Below are positions 21,810 to 33,100 of a stretch of 64,000 nucleotides of DNA, piece after piece (position 1 is the stretch's first letter; each line of letters opens with the position of its first letter). Location of the stretch: assembly GCA_033977485.1 (NCBI GenBank), contig CM066993.1:71960864-72024863 (forward strand), written 5' to 3'. The notes under the pieces are model-generated. The model made no database searches. It was not told where the DNA came from and was given only the letters and a program-made list of their open reading frames with translations. This DNA is from Hydrangea macrophylla (taxonomy: Eukaryota > Streptophyta > Magnoliopsida > Cornales > Hydrangeaceae). Position numbers and translations under genes: made by a program.

Positions 21810-24411
21810 TCATATGTTTAACTCATAGCTCATATAGTAGAGTGAAGCTATGACCATACTAAAAAGAAGTGGAAAAGAAATAGGTACGATATAAGCTTTG
21901 GAGCCTAGAGGAGATGGTGTCGGAGCTGGAGATTCTGGTGCTCCACCCGGGGTGGTTGACGGTACCGGAAAAGCGGGAGTTTGTGGCGGTGGAACATCAG
22001 GGACCGGAGCCTCGGATGGTGGAGAACTTGGTGATGGAGGATAAGCTACAAGAATAGAATGAAAATGATTTGTTTAATCTTACTATGTTAGGTTTGTCGA
22101 TTTAGTGATGGAAAAATAAAGAAAAATGGGAGAGGGGGCAGGAGGTGAAATGACTTCTTTACCCTATTTCATCTGATTTTTTCCCTTTCTAGCAGCCTTC
22201 TTTTTTTCCAAACAAAAGAGAACTTGTCATCTATGTTTTCTTTTCTTTATCTAAATTCATGAACTTTTATTTGCAAATATTTACATGTTAGATTCAACAA
22301 TCACCCTTTCAAAGGCCTTAATTGCGAGTTTTCGTACTAAAAAACACAATCCAAACACATTAGAATAACTACATATACTGCCACATATATTGAAACATAA
22401 ATATGAATTGTAACAAGTGCATCATAGAGGGGACTATTGAAAAGTAGCTAGGGAAAATGATTAGTCATATTAGTATTAATTTGGAACAACTTCAGTGAAT
22501 AATAAAATTGGACAGTTTTTTAATAATCGCTTTTGTAAAAGCAATTTTACTGTTCAAATTGTGAGAGACACATTTTAATTGTACAGAAGTTGTTTCCATA
22601 TTATTATTAAGTTTACTAAAAAGGCTTTACTTCTTCACTTTTACTCTCAATAATTAATTTAGGATACGAAATAGTTACCCTAAACTGGGTTGGCCAATAC
22701 CAACTCTCCATGCCTTAGAGGCAAGTTTGATTTCCCTCCTCCTTTGTAATAATAACATGGGTAAATATTACCTACCTCTCTTGAGATTTGGCATTAATAC
22801 ACATATCTCTTCTCACTTCTCAACAATCTCACTTATCTCCCTTATTTTTGAATTTTAGTAATATCAAACCTCAAAGGAAGTAGGTGATATTTACACTAAT
22901 AACAAAGAGTAATCCTATGCTTCTCAAATCCAAATTTCAAATCTACGTCTCAAATGATGTGGCAGTGTGACCACTGTGGGGGTCACTTCATATTCTCCAA
23001 TCAAAATTCAGTATTTGAGACGTAGATTTGAGATTTGGATTTGGGTAGCATACCATTACTCTAATATCAAAAGAAAAAGAAGAGATGATCGATCGCACAA
23101 AAGCACAGATCAATTAGACTATTTTCCTTCATTTTTGTAAGACTTTATTTTATATATTATTGGCAAAGGTAATTATCGTTTCATGTTATCATGAACATGG
23201 TTTTTGGCTTTATTATAGAAATTATTGAGTCAATAAATGAAATGTATATGTACTTTTCCCAAAATTGTGCATGGATTTAGAATTCTAAGCCAAGTGTTAT
23301 ATGAACCCAAAAAAACAACAAAAAGTATTAAGGGTGCATTTGTTGAAGTTTCCAGTTAATTTTGATAGACAGGAAACAAGTTATTGGCATTAGCACTAGC
23401 CAAACATTATATCAAACACCATCTTTGTTTTTTTACATTTTTTTATCTAATTTCATTGCCATTTTTGTAAAATAATAAATATTTAAAAGAAGAAGATCGA
23501 AGAAGAAGAAGAAAGAGAAAAGAAAATCATAAGAAATACCAAACTAATTACTTCGCTTTTGTGTACATGAAAACAAGAACACAAAACCACAGCGATACTA
23601 AACGAGTCATAAACATCTAAATCTAACACACGCAAAATACATACCCGGAGTTGCACCAGGAGGAGCACTAGGAGTAGGAGCCATGGATGCTGCACGCACA
23701 GTAGAAAATTAAATACAAATATTGAATGAATACATACATACATTTGCATATGCATATGCAGGAGTGGACCTATTCAAGGGTAAATGGGGTTCAAACCCCC
23801 TTAGATTTTATAGCATTGGTTTATATCATTTTTACTAACCCCAAAAATTCATCTAAGGGCCGCTGCCCCGAACTCGGATGAATTCGGTTCAAGAATCTAA
23901 TTACATCCATGCTAAGCTCCCAATTTATAATTTTTAGATCCGCCTTTCTGCATATGTAATTTTTAGAATTTTTGTATTTAAATGTATATATATATATATA
24001 TTGATTTGAGGGACTTAATGACTTACCATTACAGCTACTAATAGGAGGAGCTGATGAGATCCCACAAGCAGTGGGCAGAGTGATAGCCTTTGTCATGTTC
24101 AATACCAATCCATATTCACCAATGCTATTAAGCGCTTCACATAAGCACTTAGCATCTGTATCTATCACCAATTTGAGCCCAGAGCAGCATGACTTATCCG
24201 GCGTCGTTTCATTGCTACCAGCATTTAAAAATGATAAACAATTGGCCATGTTGTAAATCAGAGTGGAACAATCAGACGCCGGTGCCCGTGCCGGAGCCGG
24301 ATATTCCGGCGACGGCGAAGGCGATTTTTGACGGATGGGTTGTGCTCCGTTCACGGCCAAGAAAACCCATGTGGCCAAAATGCATGGAACAACCCAGAAA
24401 TTCACCTCCAT
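21810..24411 (-). CDS. GPI-anchored non-specific lipid-transfer protein (LTPG-like)
   Basis: Three exons, 24,411-24,027, 23,689-23,645 and 22,045-21,810, join to 666 bp or 221 residues; every intron has GT-AG borders and phase 1. Domains: hydrophobic signal peptide (about 1-23), short Pro/Ser linker, then the eight-cysteine LTP fold with Cys at 48, 58, 75, 76, 89, 91, 116 and 127 in the C-C-CC-CxC-C-C order. N-glycosylation sites are at N67 and N105. A Pro/Ser/Thr-rich, arabinogalactan-like stretch and a hydrophobic C-terminus after GSKAY (a GPI-addition signal) follow. Such proteins sit outside the plasma membrane and help deliver cuticle or cell-wall lipids. The long first intron contains an open frame that reads past the donor; I reject that extension because the spliced model gives the expected C-terminus. 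It is the only intact host gene in the window. Confidence 0.9.
22906..23062. mobile_element. MITE in the second intron of the LTP gene
   Basis: About 50 bp at the left (AGAGTAATCCTATGC, then CAAATCTACGTCTCAAAT) are inverted at the right (ATTTGAGACGTAGATTTG, ending ATTACTCT). It is non-coding and about 157 bp long. Related single ends with GAGTAATGCTATG occur at about 39,538 and 63,472, and an inverted one near 43,000. Confidence 0.75.
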
Positions 24412-24430
24412 GTGAGAGAGGGGAAGAGAT

Positions 24431-24432
<2 letters not shown>

Positions 24433-24476
<44 letters not shown>
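24433..24476. repeat. AG microsatellite in the LTP 5' leader
   Basis: A run of 22 AG units lies 22 bp upstream of the start codon of the minus-strand gene, so its transcript would carry a CU-rich 5' leader. CT-rich leaders are frequent in plant genes. Length variation here could affect expression, but that is inference. Confidence 0.9.
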
Positions 24477-24479
<3 letters not shown>

Positions 24480-24605
24480 GGAGATGAATATCAGTGTAAA
24501 AACTAATGTTTGCATCTTCTGTGTTTCAGTTTTGGAATCCCTATAATTTCTCCGTAGATATAGATAACAACTCTTTGAATTTTGAAAATTTCCTGATTCT
24601 CTCTA

Positions 24606-25406
24606 ATACAATATAGTGAGCACGGGAAATATTTTTTTGAAAAAATATAAAATATTGGAGTATTATAAAAAAAAAAAATTGGTGAAGCTAAGTGTATATA
24701 TAATTTAATACATAAAGATTCATGCATATATTAATTTATGGAATGTTGTCATAATATATAATTAATTCTTACGTAACTATTTTTTAAAAATGAAATGAAT
24801 TAAAATTTTATCATATCAATAGACATTAATTTTGAGTATAGTTTAATTAAATTTTTGTATTCCAACCAAAAAATGGTTGTCATGATATACCTTTGGATTT
24901 CATCTTACCCATTCAGAATTTTGAATTATATCTTCTCAAATAAAAAAAGAATTTTGAATTATATACTACAATGTGATTATATATCATAAGATTCATAACC
25001 TACGAATATGTTTTAATATCTAAACGCTAAAAAAAAAACGCTAAACTTACAATGATTTTAACGTAGATTTTACAATATCCAATCAATAATCGTCCAATGT
25101 AAAAAAAAGTAAGCAAATAAATAAATAAGATAAGATGCTTTTCTGATAAACAAAATAGATTTTAAACAAAAACATGTAGAAAAAACTAGAGAAAAATGAA
25201 AAACAAAAATGCCAACAAATACACATTCAACCAAATTAAATCAAATTGGTTATCTCCACGAACTCCCAAAGTATACGCATACATGATTAAATTTTGTGTA
25301 AGAGTCATATTTAACTTTGGATTAAACTTTAGTACTCTGCACACACTCTTGCACAGTTAGCAAAGGTGTTTAGTTGCTGTAAAGTCTGGATTGGTTCTTA
25401 CCCACT
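24606..25406. repeat. 0.8-kb dispersed repeat, copy 1 (upstream of LTP gene)
   Basis: This AT-rich block is repeated in inverted orientation at about 44,918-45,696. The match runs from AATACAATATAGTG through words such as GGTTGTCATGATATACC and AACTCCCAAAGTATAC to CCACTGAGTATCA. Copy 1 carries an extra duplicate of about 33 bp (GAATTTTGAATTATAT repeated, about 24,916-24,965). It begins within 200 bp of the LTP start codon, so it forms part of that promoter region. No coding capacity. Confidence 0.8.
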
Positions 25407-27045
25407 GAGTATCATAACCCACTCATGATGAATAAATTTTCTGGGGACTTTCTTATCAAAAAAAAATTTACCTTTAATACTCTGGATAACTGAAAAGTGA
25501 CCAGAGAAAATTCTAGTGGATTGATCAAAGCATGCAAATAATGTACGTAATCAACACACACTTACATGATCAATTCCCACCTATGCTATTTATCCATTTG
25601 TGTTTTTTAGATCCAGATAGGTCATTAAGAAATCTTATATATATATATATATATCTATATTATAAATTAGAACTTTGTCCTACTAGGACAAGTGACTAGG
25701 ATAAGAAAATATGACTAGGATTAGATTTGTATTGATTGGATGGTAACTGGGATGATGACTTGGATGATTAGGGTAAAAAAAATGAATTCAACACAATATG
25801 AACCTTCATTCCCGGTGTAATAACCTGCATTTCCATTTATTCCTAAATTACATTTTCATATTTAATTGTCAATTACATTGTATATTTAATTTCACTGGGT
25901 ATTGACTGCCTCATTTAAATTACATTCTCATATTCTAAATTTTATTTAGTGAATTATTGCAAGCTAAGAATGTTGTTGGGGTTAAATTGTAATTTTTATA
26001 AAATTAGTAATACCTGTGTGGATTTCAAAGTCTGTATTTCAAAACGGTGAAAATAACTTATTTTGACTCAATCAGTATTTTTATGAAACCAGGAAATCAA
26101 CTCCTCAGCTAAAATGAATTTTCTGTATTTTTGTGATGACCACCGCGCCCCGAAAATACCAGTTTATGTCCAAAACTGTCCATGTTGTGTTTAACTTCCA
26201 CAGATTTTGGAAGTGACCGATTTAGACATTTACTTTATTTCCAATTATGGCAAGCAATCATTTGATAAGGCATTGTTTGGGAATGTTCAACTTATATGTG
26301 CAATGGTTATGCCATAAGCTGATTTTCCCAAACAACACTAGTGACCCCTATACATCTACACTTGACTCTTGGATAATTGGGGAGTTATAAACATCAGTGT
26401 ATATACGTAAGTATACTCTGAATTGTTAGTTCTAATTGAATTAGAGAGCAACCAAGAGTTTGTAGAGTGTAGAAGGCTTAACTTGGCCTCCAAGCCCACC
26501 ACTTTTGTTCTATATCTATATGCACACACACACCTCTCTCATTACACAGTCTGCACATACATAACACAGAGAGAAAAGAGAGAGCTGGAGAGTTAATTTC
26601 AGATATTGCTAGAGAGAGAGGACTCAATCCCCATAGCCAAAGCTTGGGTTTGAATTTCTATATTGCTATTCTTTCTCAACAATTCCTTTGTTCTCAATCT
26701 CAGTGAGTATTCTAAACTCACTACCAATGTAATTTCATGCTTAAGTACTGATTGTATATGTATATTGAGAATCACCATTGATGAATTTTGGTATGAACTT
26801 CAAAGCTTGAAAACATGGATTTCCAAAACTTAACCAAAATTAGTTTTGTGAATGAAATATGATAGATTATAGTGTGTAGAGTATATGGTTGTAAAATTAG
26901 AGCTTAATTCGTTCATAGGAGAAAGTATATTAAGAATTAGTTTTTGACATGTTTTAGTTCTTCATAAAATTCAAGAGATATGATTTGATTCTTGTAAAAT
27001 TAACCTTGGAATCTTAATCCTCTTTTAAAAACAAAGAAAATCATA

Positions 27046-27317
27046 CTCCCTCCGTCCCATAATAAGTGTCCTCATTTCCTTTTTTGGATGTCCCACAATA
27101 AGTGTCCACTTTCCTAAATTGGCATATAACTTTTACTTACTTTCCAAAACTACCCTTATAATAAAGACAAGGAAGCATTTATTTGTGGTCCCAAAACAAA
27201 CAAAAAGTCAAACACCCATCACATCAAAGGGTAAAATTGGAAAATGACTCTTTAATGAACCAATTTCTTAAACATTGTGCAAAAAGGAAGTGGACACTTA
27301 TTATGGGACGGAGGGAG
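27046..27317. mobile_element. Stowaway MITE inside the 5' LTR of B
   Basis: Starts CTCCCTCCGTCCCA and ends with the inverse TGGGACGGAGGGAG, flanked by TA on both sides (27,044-27,045 and 27,318-27,319). At the same place the 3' LTR reads AATCATATAAGATAAGG, an empty TA site (about 35,850). Size 272 bp, no coding. Termini and TA duplication define the Tc1/mariner-linked Stowaway group. Confidence 0.95.
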
Positions 27318-27414
27318 TATAAGATAAGGCTTGGTTGATCACAGAAGTGAAATGGGTCAAAAAGACCCCTGTTTTGCTGAAACAGAGAAGTCTGGGGGAA
27401 GAAGACGAAGCCTC

Positions 27415-27720
27415 AGCTTCATCTCGCGCCACGATCGCGCGAGCGAGAATCGCGCGAGCGACCCCTCGCGCGAGCGGCCCGCGCGCGCGAGGTAGGCTTC
27501 CCCAGGCAGACGTAAGAGTTTATATATATATAATTAAAAATTGGCTGGTCGCGCGAGCGAGGGTCGCGCGAGAACCCCTTCGCGCGAGCGATCCGCGCGC
27601 GCGACCTTGCTTTCCTCAGGCAGACAGAAAAGGTTATTAATAAAAGGAAAATGGGCTTATCGCGCGAGCGGCCCGCGCGAGCGACCCTTCGCGCGAGCGG
27701 CCCGCGCGCGCGAGGTATTG
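27415..27720. repeat. Three CGCGCGAG-rich blocks in the B LTR
   Basis: CpG-dense blocks of TCGCGCGAGCG and GCCCGCGCG lie at about 27,421-27,492, 27,546-27,604 and 27,660-27,715, joined by AT-rich spacers that share CAGGCAGAC. The period is about 115-120 bp, so this is a three-unit tandem array. Equivalent blocks: 35,960-36,267 (3' LTR), 51,699-51,945 and 60,228-60,492 (copy C). The 3' LTR has about 14 more bases in the first block. Open frames through this region are only consequences of the repeat. Confidence 0.85.
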
Positions 27721-28000
27721 CAGTTTCTGTTTTTGTCTATTTTTCTGTTAAGGGACTGTTTGGATGAAATTTATATACTGTTAAGGCTCTGTTTGGGAAT
27801 TTAGTTGATCAGAACTCTATTTGGTTATGTTTAAATGATTAAAACATTGTAGTATGACTCATTAATTCCCGTGCGCGTGTTGTTCCTTAATTCAGCATTT
27901 TTGTTTAAGTGCATACCATTCATGTGGGTCAGTAGTACATGCATTTGGGTGTCAGTCTGTGTGGAAAAGAGTAATGGTAGTGTGGAAAGGGTATGAGATT

Positions 28001-28082
28001 GTGTTTGTGGTCGTGGTTGTGGTTGAGTATGAGTTTGTGGTTGTGGTCGTGGTTGTGGTTGTGGTTGTGGTTGCGATTGTGG
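28001..28082 (+). repeat. GTGGTT minisatellite in the B LTR
   Basis: Repeats of GTGGTT and GTGGTC with a GAGTATGAG interruption. The same array is at 36,553-36,634 in the 3' LTR; copy C has lost it. Open frames on both strands (runs of Val or of His-Asn/Thr) are artefacts of the repeat. Confidence 0.85.
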
Positions 28083-28118
28083 AAGAGGGTATCTTTGAAA
28101 TGCGACGGTGGCAAATAA

Positions 28119-28378
28119 GGACACTCCCTGACGCCCATGGAAGCGTTAAAGTGTGTGAAGCCGAACTCGGACATTCCCTGGCACCCATGGTAGTGCTAAA
28201 GTGTGGCCTACGGACACTCCCTGATAACTCAAGTCTGGATACTGTGTGAGGGGTTGCCCCGGTATTTGCATGGCGGTTAGGGTATTCAAAGTGTGAGGCA
28301 TTGGACACTCCCTGGTACCCCGGACCAAAGTGTGAGGCAAACTGGACACTCCCTGGCGCCCCGTTGCTAAAGTGTGGC
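28119..28378 (+). repeat. GGACACTCCCTGG array in the B LTR
   Basis: GGACACTCCCTG or GGACATTCCCTG occurs five times (about 28,119, 28,169, 28,213, 28,304 and 28,344), each separated by an AAAGTGTG word. The order is kept in the 3' LTR (36,671-36,930) and, inverted, in copy C (about 59,580-59,910). Spacing is about 40-90 bp, so it is not an exact satellite. The function is unknown. Confidence 0.8.
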
Positions 28379-29044
28379 TATCTGAGTGTTTCAAAGATAC
28401 CAGGAGTAGGATAGTGGGTTGTTGTGGATGTCGAGAGAAAAGAGTCGGCGAGATGAGTGTGGTGCATTGTCTCATTTCACGAGTATCTGTATTTATGAAT
28501 GAAAGACTTTTATTATATTCCTTGTTGTTTTATAAAATAAATTCTTTCAGTATTTTAATAATGGAAAAAGGTAAATGGGTATGCTTTACATTCAAAGTCA
28601 TGTTTTTAATACTCACCAGCTTCTTGAAGCTGACGACGTTGATGCGTCCTGGACATTCGTGTTCAGGCTTTTCAGGTTTTAACCAGGAGGAAACATATGA
28701 CTACGCTAATTGAGGTGGCTGCTGTTGGAATAAAGAAACTGTTTATTTTATGCATTAAGTTTATTTGTTTGAGTTTTAAACTGTTTTGTTTTAAGGATGA
28801 CTGTAACAGACTTTAAGATATCATTTTATTTTCAAGGCGGTCTGTGCCTTAATTGACCCCGGTTTATAAGATGTAATAAGATAGAAAATTTTTGTAAGCC
28901 TTGATTGCTTTACTCTGATTATTATGTTTTGTTGTTTGACGTTTGGGACGGAATCGATCCTTCAAACTGTCGCGACCTACGGGTCCATAAAGGAAATTAA
29001 ACGCTTTCCTTATTTATGCTACGTCGGGGCGTGACAGGATTTAG

Positions 29045-29057
29045 TGGTATCAGAGCC
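29045..29057 (+). other. Primer binding site of element B
   Basis: TGGTATCAGAGCC, nine bases after the 5' LTR, matches the 3' end complement of plant initiator tRNA-Met, the usual minus-strand primer. Confidence 0.92.
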
Positions 29058-29227
29058 AGGTTATTATTTATCACAAGATAGTTTAGCCAGGTTAGGGTTT
29101 ACCAGTATAGACCCGATTCCACATTCCATTAAGTGTTACACACCCGATGATACGACAGGGAGGATAGACTCAGAACCCAAACGCCTAAGATTATTATGTT
29201 CTGACTTTAAGTAGTACCTTTTCAGGT

Positions 29228-29842
29228 ATGGATCCAGCTCCCCCACTTTATGTACCAGACAGGTTCGGAGGACACTTCGTGTTACCTGGGGCAGTGATCC
29301 CAGCTTTTCTCGACTTATATCAGGCGGCCGTAGAGCAGCTAGCCGTGACGACGGTAGTATCTGAGGTTTGGCACCAGGTCCACGTGGTAGGCCTAGTTGA
29401 CCTGACCCGTATCCGTTTTGAGCTTCGATATTTCGCAGAGGCTCAGCGTCTAGTTTTGGTCGAGGTTCTGCGGTTGGTCGATAGCGATGCTTTCTACCTT
29501 CCCCTCGAGATCCAGATCGTGCATGCCCACCTGGCTCAGCTGGAGATGCCTCCGCCGGTGGTACCCATTGCTGAGGACGATGCAGAGGTTGTTCACGTGG
29601 TCCCAGTAGGTGGGGAGATCTTAGAGGACGGCATAGGTCTGGACGATCTTGCCGCTGAGCTCGAGGCTGAGCTAGCACTTGAGCTAGCCCTGCCTGAGGA
29701 GATGGTAGATGAGGCGGATGCTCCTGTACCTGCTTCATCGTCCACCTCTCACAGCTATGACGGGGTTGGACCGTTCGTTGTTCAGCGTTTTCGCCCTGTC
29801 GATTCGCTAGATCTCCTGATGGCCGCTTATGGAGATGATTGA
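29228..29842 (+). CDS. Extra ORF between primer site and gag of element B
   Basis: A 204-codon open frame starting ATGGATCC, preceded by CTTTTCAG, which could be a splice acceptor. The product has hydrophobic N-terminal parts (residues about 15-60) and a central acidic, Leu/Ala/Glu-rich stretch (about 130-165) that may be helical, ending in AAYGDD. It has no zinc knuckle, protease or other retroelement domain I recognise. Copy C at 58,687-58,068 keeps the same frame over most of its length but with a break near 58,465-58,490. Extra ORFs before gag are known in some other gypsy lineages; whether this one is related is unknown. A structural or RNA-binding role would be a guess. Confidence 0.65.
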   Translation: MDPAPPLYVPDRFGGHFVLPGAVIPAFLDLYQAAVEQLAVTTVVSEVWHQVHVVGLVDLTRIRFELRYFAEAQRLVLVEVLRLVDSDAFYLPLEIQIVHAHLAQLEMPPPVVPIAEDDAEVVHVVPVGGEILEDGIGLDDLAAELEAELALELALPEEMVDEADAPVPASSSTSHSYDGVGPFVVQRFRPVDSLDLLMAAYGDD

Positions 29843-30105
29843 CGTTTTAGTTACGACTTGTACATATTAACTACTTTTAACTATTAGCTCTGTCTCTTTT
29901 TGCAACTGTAATTACATGCATTAGAGTGTAGGGCAATGACCCCATTTTTATAACATTAACTCTTGCATGCGTCCTAACCCATGCAGATAGGGTAGGCATT
30001 GATCTGACCATACATGCTTTTTGTATCTACTTGGCAGAAGTTATATATATAAGATATACTCTTTTGAACGTTGCTGTCATTTAAATTACTTTATAGCACT
30101 GTTGC

Positions 30106-33100
30106 ATGCATGTTTCTCATTCTACTACCACTATCATGCATAGAATGGCTGGAGGAGTCAGGAGGAACAGGAACCTGATCGAGGGAGCACCCGAAGCTGC
30201 TGATCCTACAGGGATGTTTGAAGCGTTTATCAGACGGCTAGAAAGAATCAGTAATACGAACGACAACCGAAGAGACCGTCAAACGGGAGACAAGTTGCTA
30301 GAAAGATTCCGTGCTCTAAGGCCCGAACAATTTGCGGGTACCGCGGAACCCTGGAAGGCGGAACAGTGGTTGAGACAGATGGACCGGATGTTCGAAGCTG
30401 TCCAATGCAACGAGATAGACAAGAGAAGATTAGCTACATTTCAGTTGACCGATGCTGCCGCAGATTGGTGGGATTCGGTCATAGCTACTATCGGGAATGG
30501 AGCTGCAACGGGAATGACATGGACTGCGTTCAAGGGGAGATTTTTGGAGAAGTACTTCCCGGCTACGGAGAGGCACAGAAGAGAGAAGGAATTCATGGAT
30601 CTGACGCAAGGAACCAAGTCGGTGCAAGAATACACCACACAGTTTGAAAGACTGTCTCGGTTTGCCCCACACCTGGTTGATACCGAGGAGAAGAAGATCC
30701 GCAAGTATAATCAAGGGCTGACACCGCAGATTCGCCGCTTGACTCTCGGCCACTTGGATAAATCGTTTGAAGGACTTGTTGGTTTGGCTACTGATCTGGA
30801 AGAAGATGCTCGAGTGAGCCGAAAACAATTTGAATTCCGACCGCCTCAAAGGGGTAATTTTGGGAATAGACCACCAATGAACCGTACCCAAGGGCAGAAG
30901 AGGAATTTTGACGGAAGCAAGAAGACTCAGGCTATTACCTATCCGACTCAACCTCGAGTAGGAGAAGGAAGTAGTAGTGGAAAGTGTTTCAATTGTGGCA
31001 ACCCTGGTCATTTGGCTCGTGATTGTAAGGCACCAAGGCGTGCTAGTCAGCAAGGGATAGTCTGCTTCAACTGTGGTGAACCAGGTCACATCAGCAGGTT
31101 CTGTACTGCTCCTAAGCAGGTGACTTATGGTCAACAGGGTCAGACTCGCTTGAATGCTGTTATCCCTGATGCCGCTGGATATGATGGAACTGCGTATGAA
31201 GAAGGAAATTATGGAGAAGCTCAACCTGATCAGCAAGCAGTAGAAGGTACATTAACTCTGTTTAACTCCCATGTTAAAGTGTTATTTGATACGGGTGCTG
31301 CTCTTTCGTTCATATTTGTTAATACAATTCGAAGATTGGGTATTTTACCTCATCGCTTAGAGAAAGCTTTGAAGGCTACTTCGCCATTAGGAGCTGCGGT
31401 CAGATTAGGACATGTGTGCAAGGATTGTCCCTTACGGTTAGGAGACCGTGAAATCCCTGCTAGGTTGATTGTCCTATCAATGAAGGAGTTTGACATAATC
31501 CTAGGAATGGATTGGCTCTCTCAGAATCAAGTGAAGTTGGATTGTGCGAGGAAGAGAATTACATTCCCCGACAATGAGAATCAACCCTTTGATTTTCAAT
31601 GTAACCCTACGGGAGATATGTTCCTCACGAGATGCTTAGCCAACATCAAAGTCGTCAGTACAGAGGTGACAGCGTCATCTATACCTGTAGTCAAGGACTT
31701 CGAAGAAGTGTTTGAAGATGTTTCTGGTCTACCGCCCGAGAGAAGTATAGAGTTCTGTATCGAGCTTATACCGGGTACCGTACCGATCACCAAGGTTCCC
31801 TACAGAATGGCCCCCACAGAACTATTGGAATTGAAGGAACAAGTTCAAGAGCTCGAGAACCTAGTTTTTGTACGCCCAAGTACATCGCCTTGGGGAGCAC
31901 CGGTGTTATTTGTAAAGAAGAAGGACGGGACACTCAGATTGTGTATCGACTACAGAGAACTGAACCGTGTGACTATCAAGAACAAGTATCCCTTGCCTCG
32001 GATTGATGATTTGTTTGATCAACTACAAGGAGCTACGACATTTTCCAAGATAGACCTAAGGTCGGGATATCATCAGTTGAGGGTACGAAAAGAAGACATA
32101 CCTAAGACTGCTTTCAGAACCCGATATGGTCATTATGAATTTCTGGTGATGCCGTTTGGAATGACGAATGCCCCGGCAGTGTTTATGGATCTGATGAACA
32201 GAGTGTTCAAGCCGTATTTAGATCAGTTTGTCATCGTCTTTATCGATGATATTTTGATTTATTCTAAGTCGGGAGAAGAACACGAGCAACATCTACGGAT
32301 TGCGATGCAGACGCTCAAGGACCATCAGTTGTATGCCAAGTTCAGTAAGTGTGAGTTCTGGTTGCAGGAAGTGAAATTTTTGGGACACAAGGTGTCATCT
32401 CAAGGAATTTCTGTGGATTCGTCCAAGATCGATGCTGTATCAAACTAGGTTAGACCGAGCAACCCTACAGAAGTTCGGAGCTTTCTTGGACTCGCAGGCT
32501 ATTACAGGAGATTCGTTAAGGGATTCTCAAAAATAGCAGCACCTTTAACTGGGTTGACGAAGAAAAATTTGAAGTTCGAATGGACAGAGAAGCATGAGCG
32601 AGCCTTTCTAGAGTTGAAAGAGAGACTCACTACCGCACCGGTACTAGCGATACCCAAGCCTGATGAGAAGTTCACTATCTTTAGTGACGCATCATATCAA
32701 GGGTTAGGGTGTGTACTTATGCAAGATGGCAGGGTGATCGCCTATGGATCCAGACAGCTGAAGCCGAACGAGTTGAACTATCCCATTCATGATTTGGAAT
32801 TGGCGGCAGTAGTTTTCGCACTCAAGATTTGGAGACACTATCTCTACGGTGAGAAGTTTGATTTGTTCTCTGATCACAAGAGCCTAAAGTACTTGTTCAC
32901 ACAGAAAGAGTTGAACATGAGGCAGCGCAGATGGATGGAGCTGATTAAAGATTATGACTTCACGTTAGAATACCACCCGGGTAAAGCTAATGTGGTTGCT
33001 GATGCCCTGAGTCGACAGACTCGTGAGACGATCGCCTCCTTAATGGTTAGAGAGTGGCGAGCTTTGGAGACCTTGGCGGAATTCGATGTACGGGGTGCTG

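Larger units (their letters stand above)
25816..29036 (+). repeat. 5' LTR of element B
   Basis: Begins TGTAATAACC and ends GGGGCGTGACA, 3,221 bp. From 5' to 3' it contains a Stowaway MITE, three CGCGCGAG-rich blocks, a GTGGTT minisatellite and a GGACACTCCC array. It is longer than the 3' LTR because only this copy has the MITE. Confidence 0.92.

Noticed and set aside
23821..24026. Extension of the LTP first exon past the GT donor (to 196 codons)
   Set aside because: Splicing to exons at 23,645-23,689 and 21,810-22,045 keeps phase 1 and yields the expected Pro-rich region and GPI-type C-terminus.
25654..25815. Left arm of Helitron 1 as a separate short element
   Set aside because: It shares its start with Helitron 2 and the matching hairpin end lies at 39,300; still uncertain because no target duplication links the arms.
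27335..27804. Arg/Ala-rich open frames of about 90-100 codons
   Set aside because: Produced by the CGCGCGAG blocks; identical artefacts appear in the 3' LTR (35,868-36,356).
27929..28308. Val-, His/Asn- and Thr-rich open frames
   Set aside because: Translations of the GTGGTT minisatellite in different frames.
28119..28378. CRISPR-like regular array
   Set aside because: Plant LTR context, variable spacing and words of only 12 bp; the DNA is eukaryotic.
29136..29738. 200-codon minus-strand frame opposite the extra ORF
   Set aside because: Pro/Arg-rich shadow of a GC-richer stretch; the plus-strand frame is the one kept in copy C from a sensible ATG just after the primer site.
30430..31236. 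268-codon open frame on the minus strand
   Set aside because: Antisense to gag of element B, whose zinc knuckles and frame are clear; no domain of its own, and broken in copy C.
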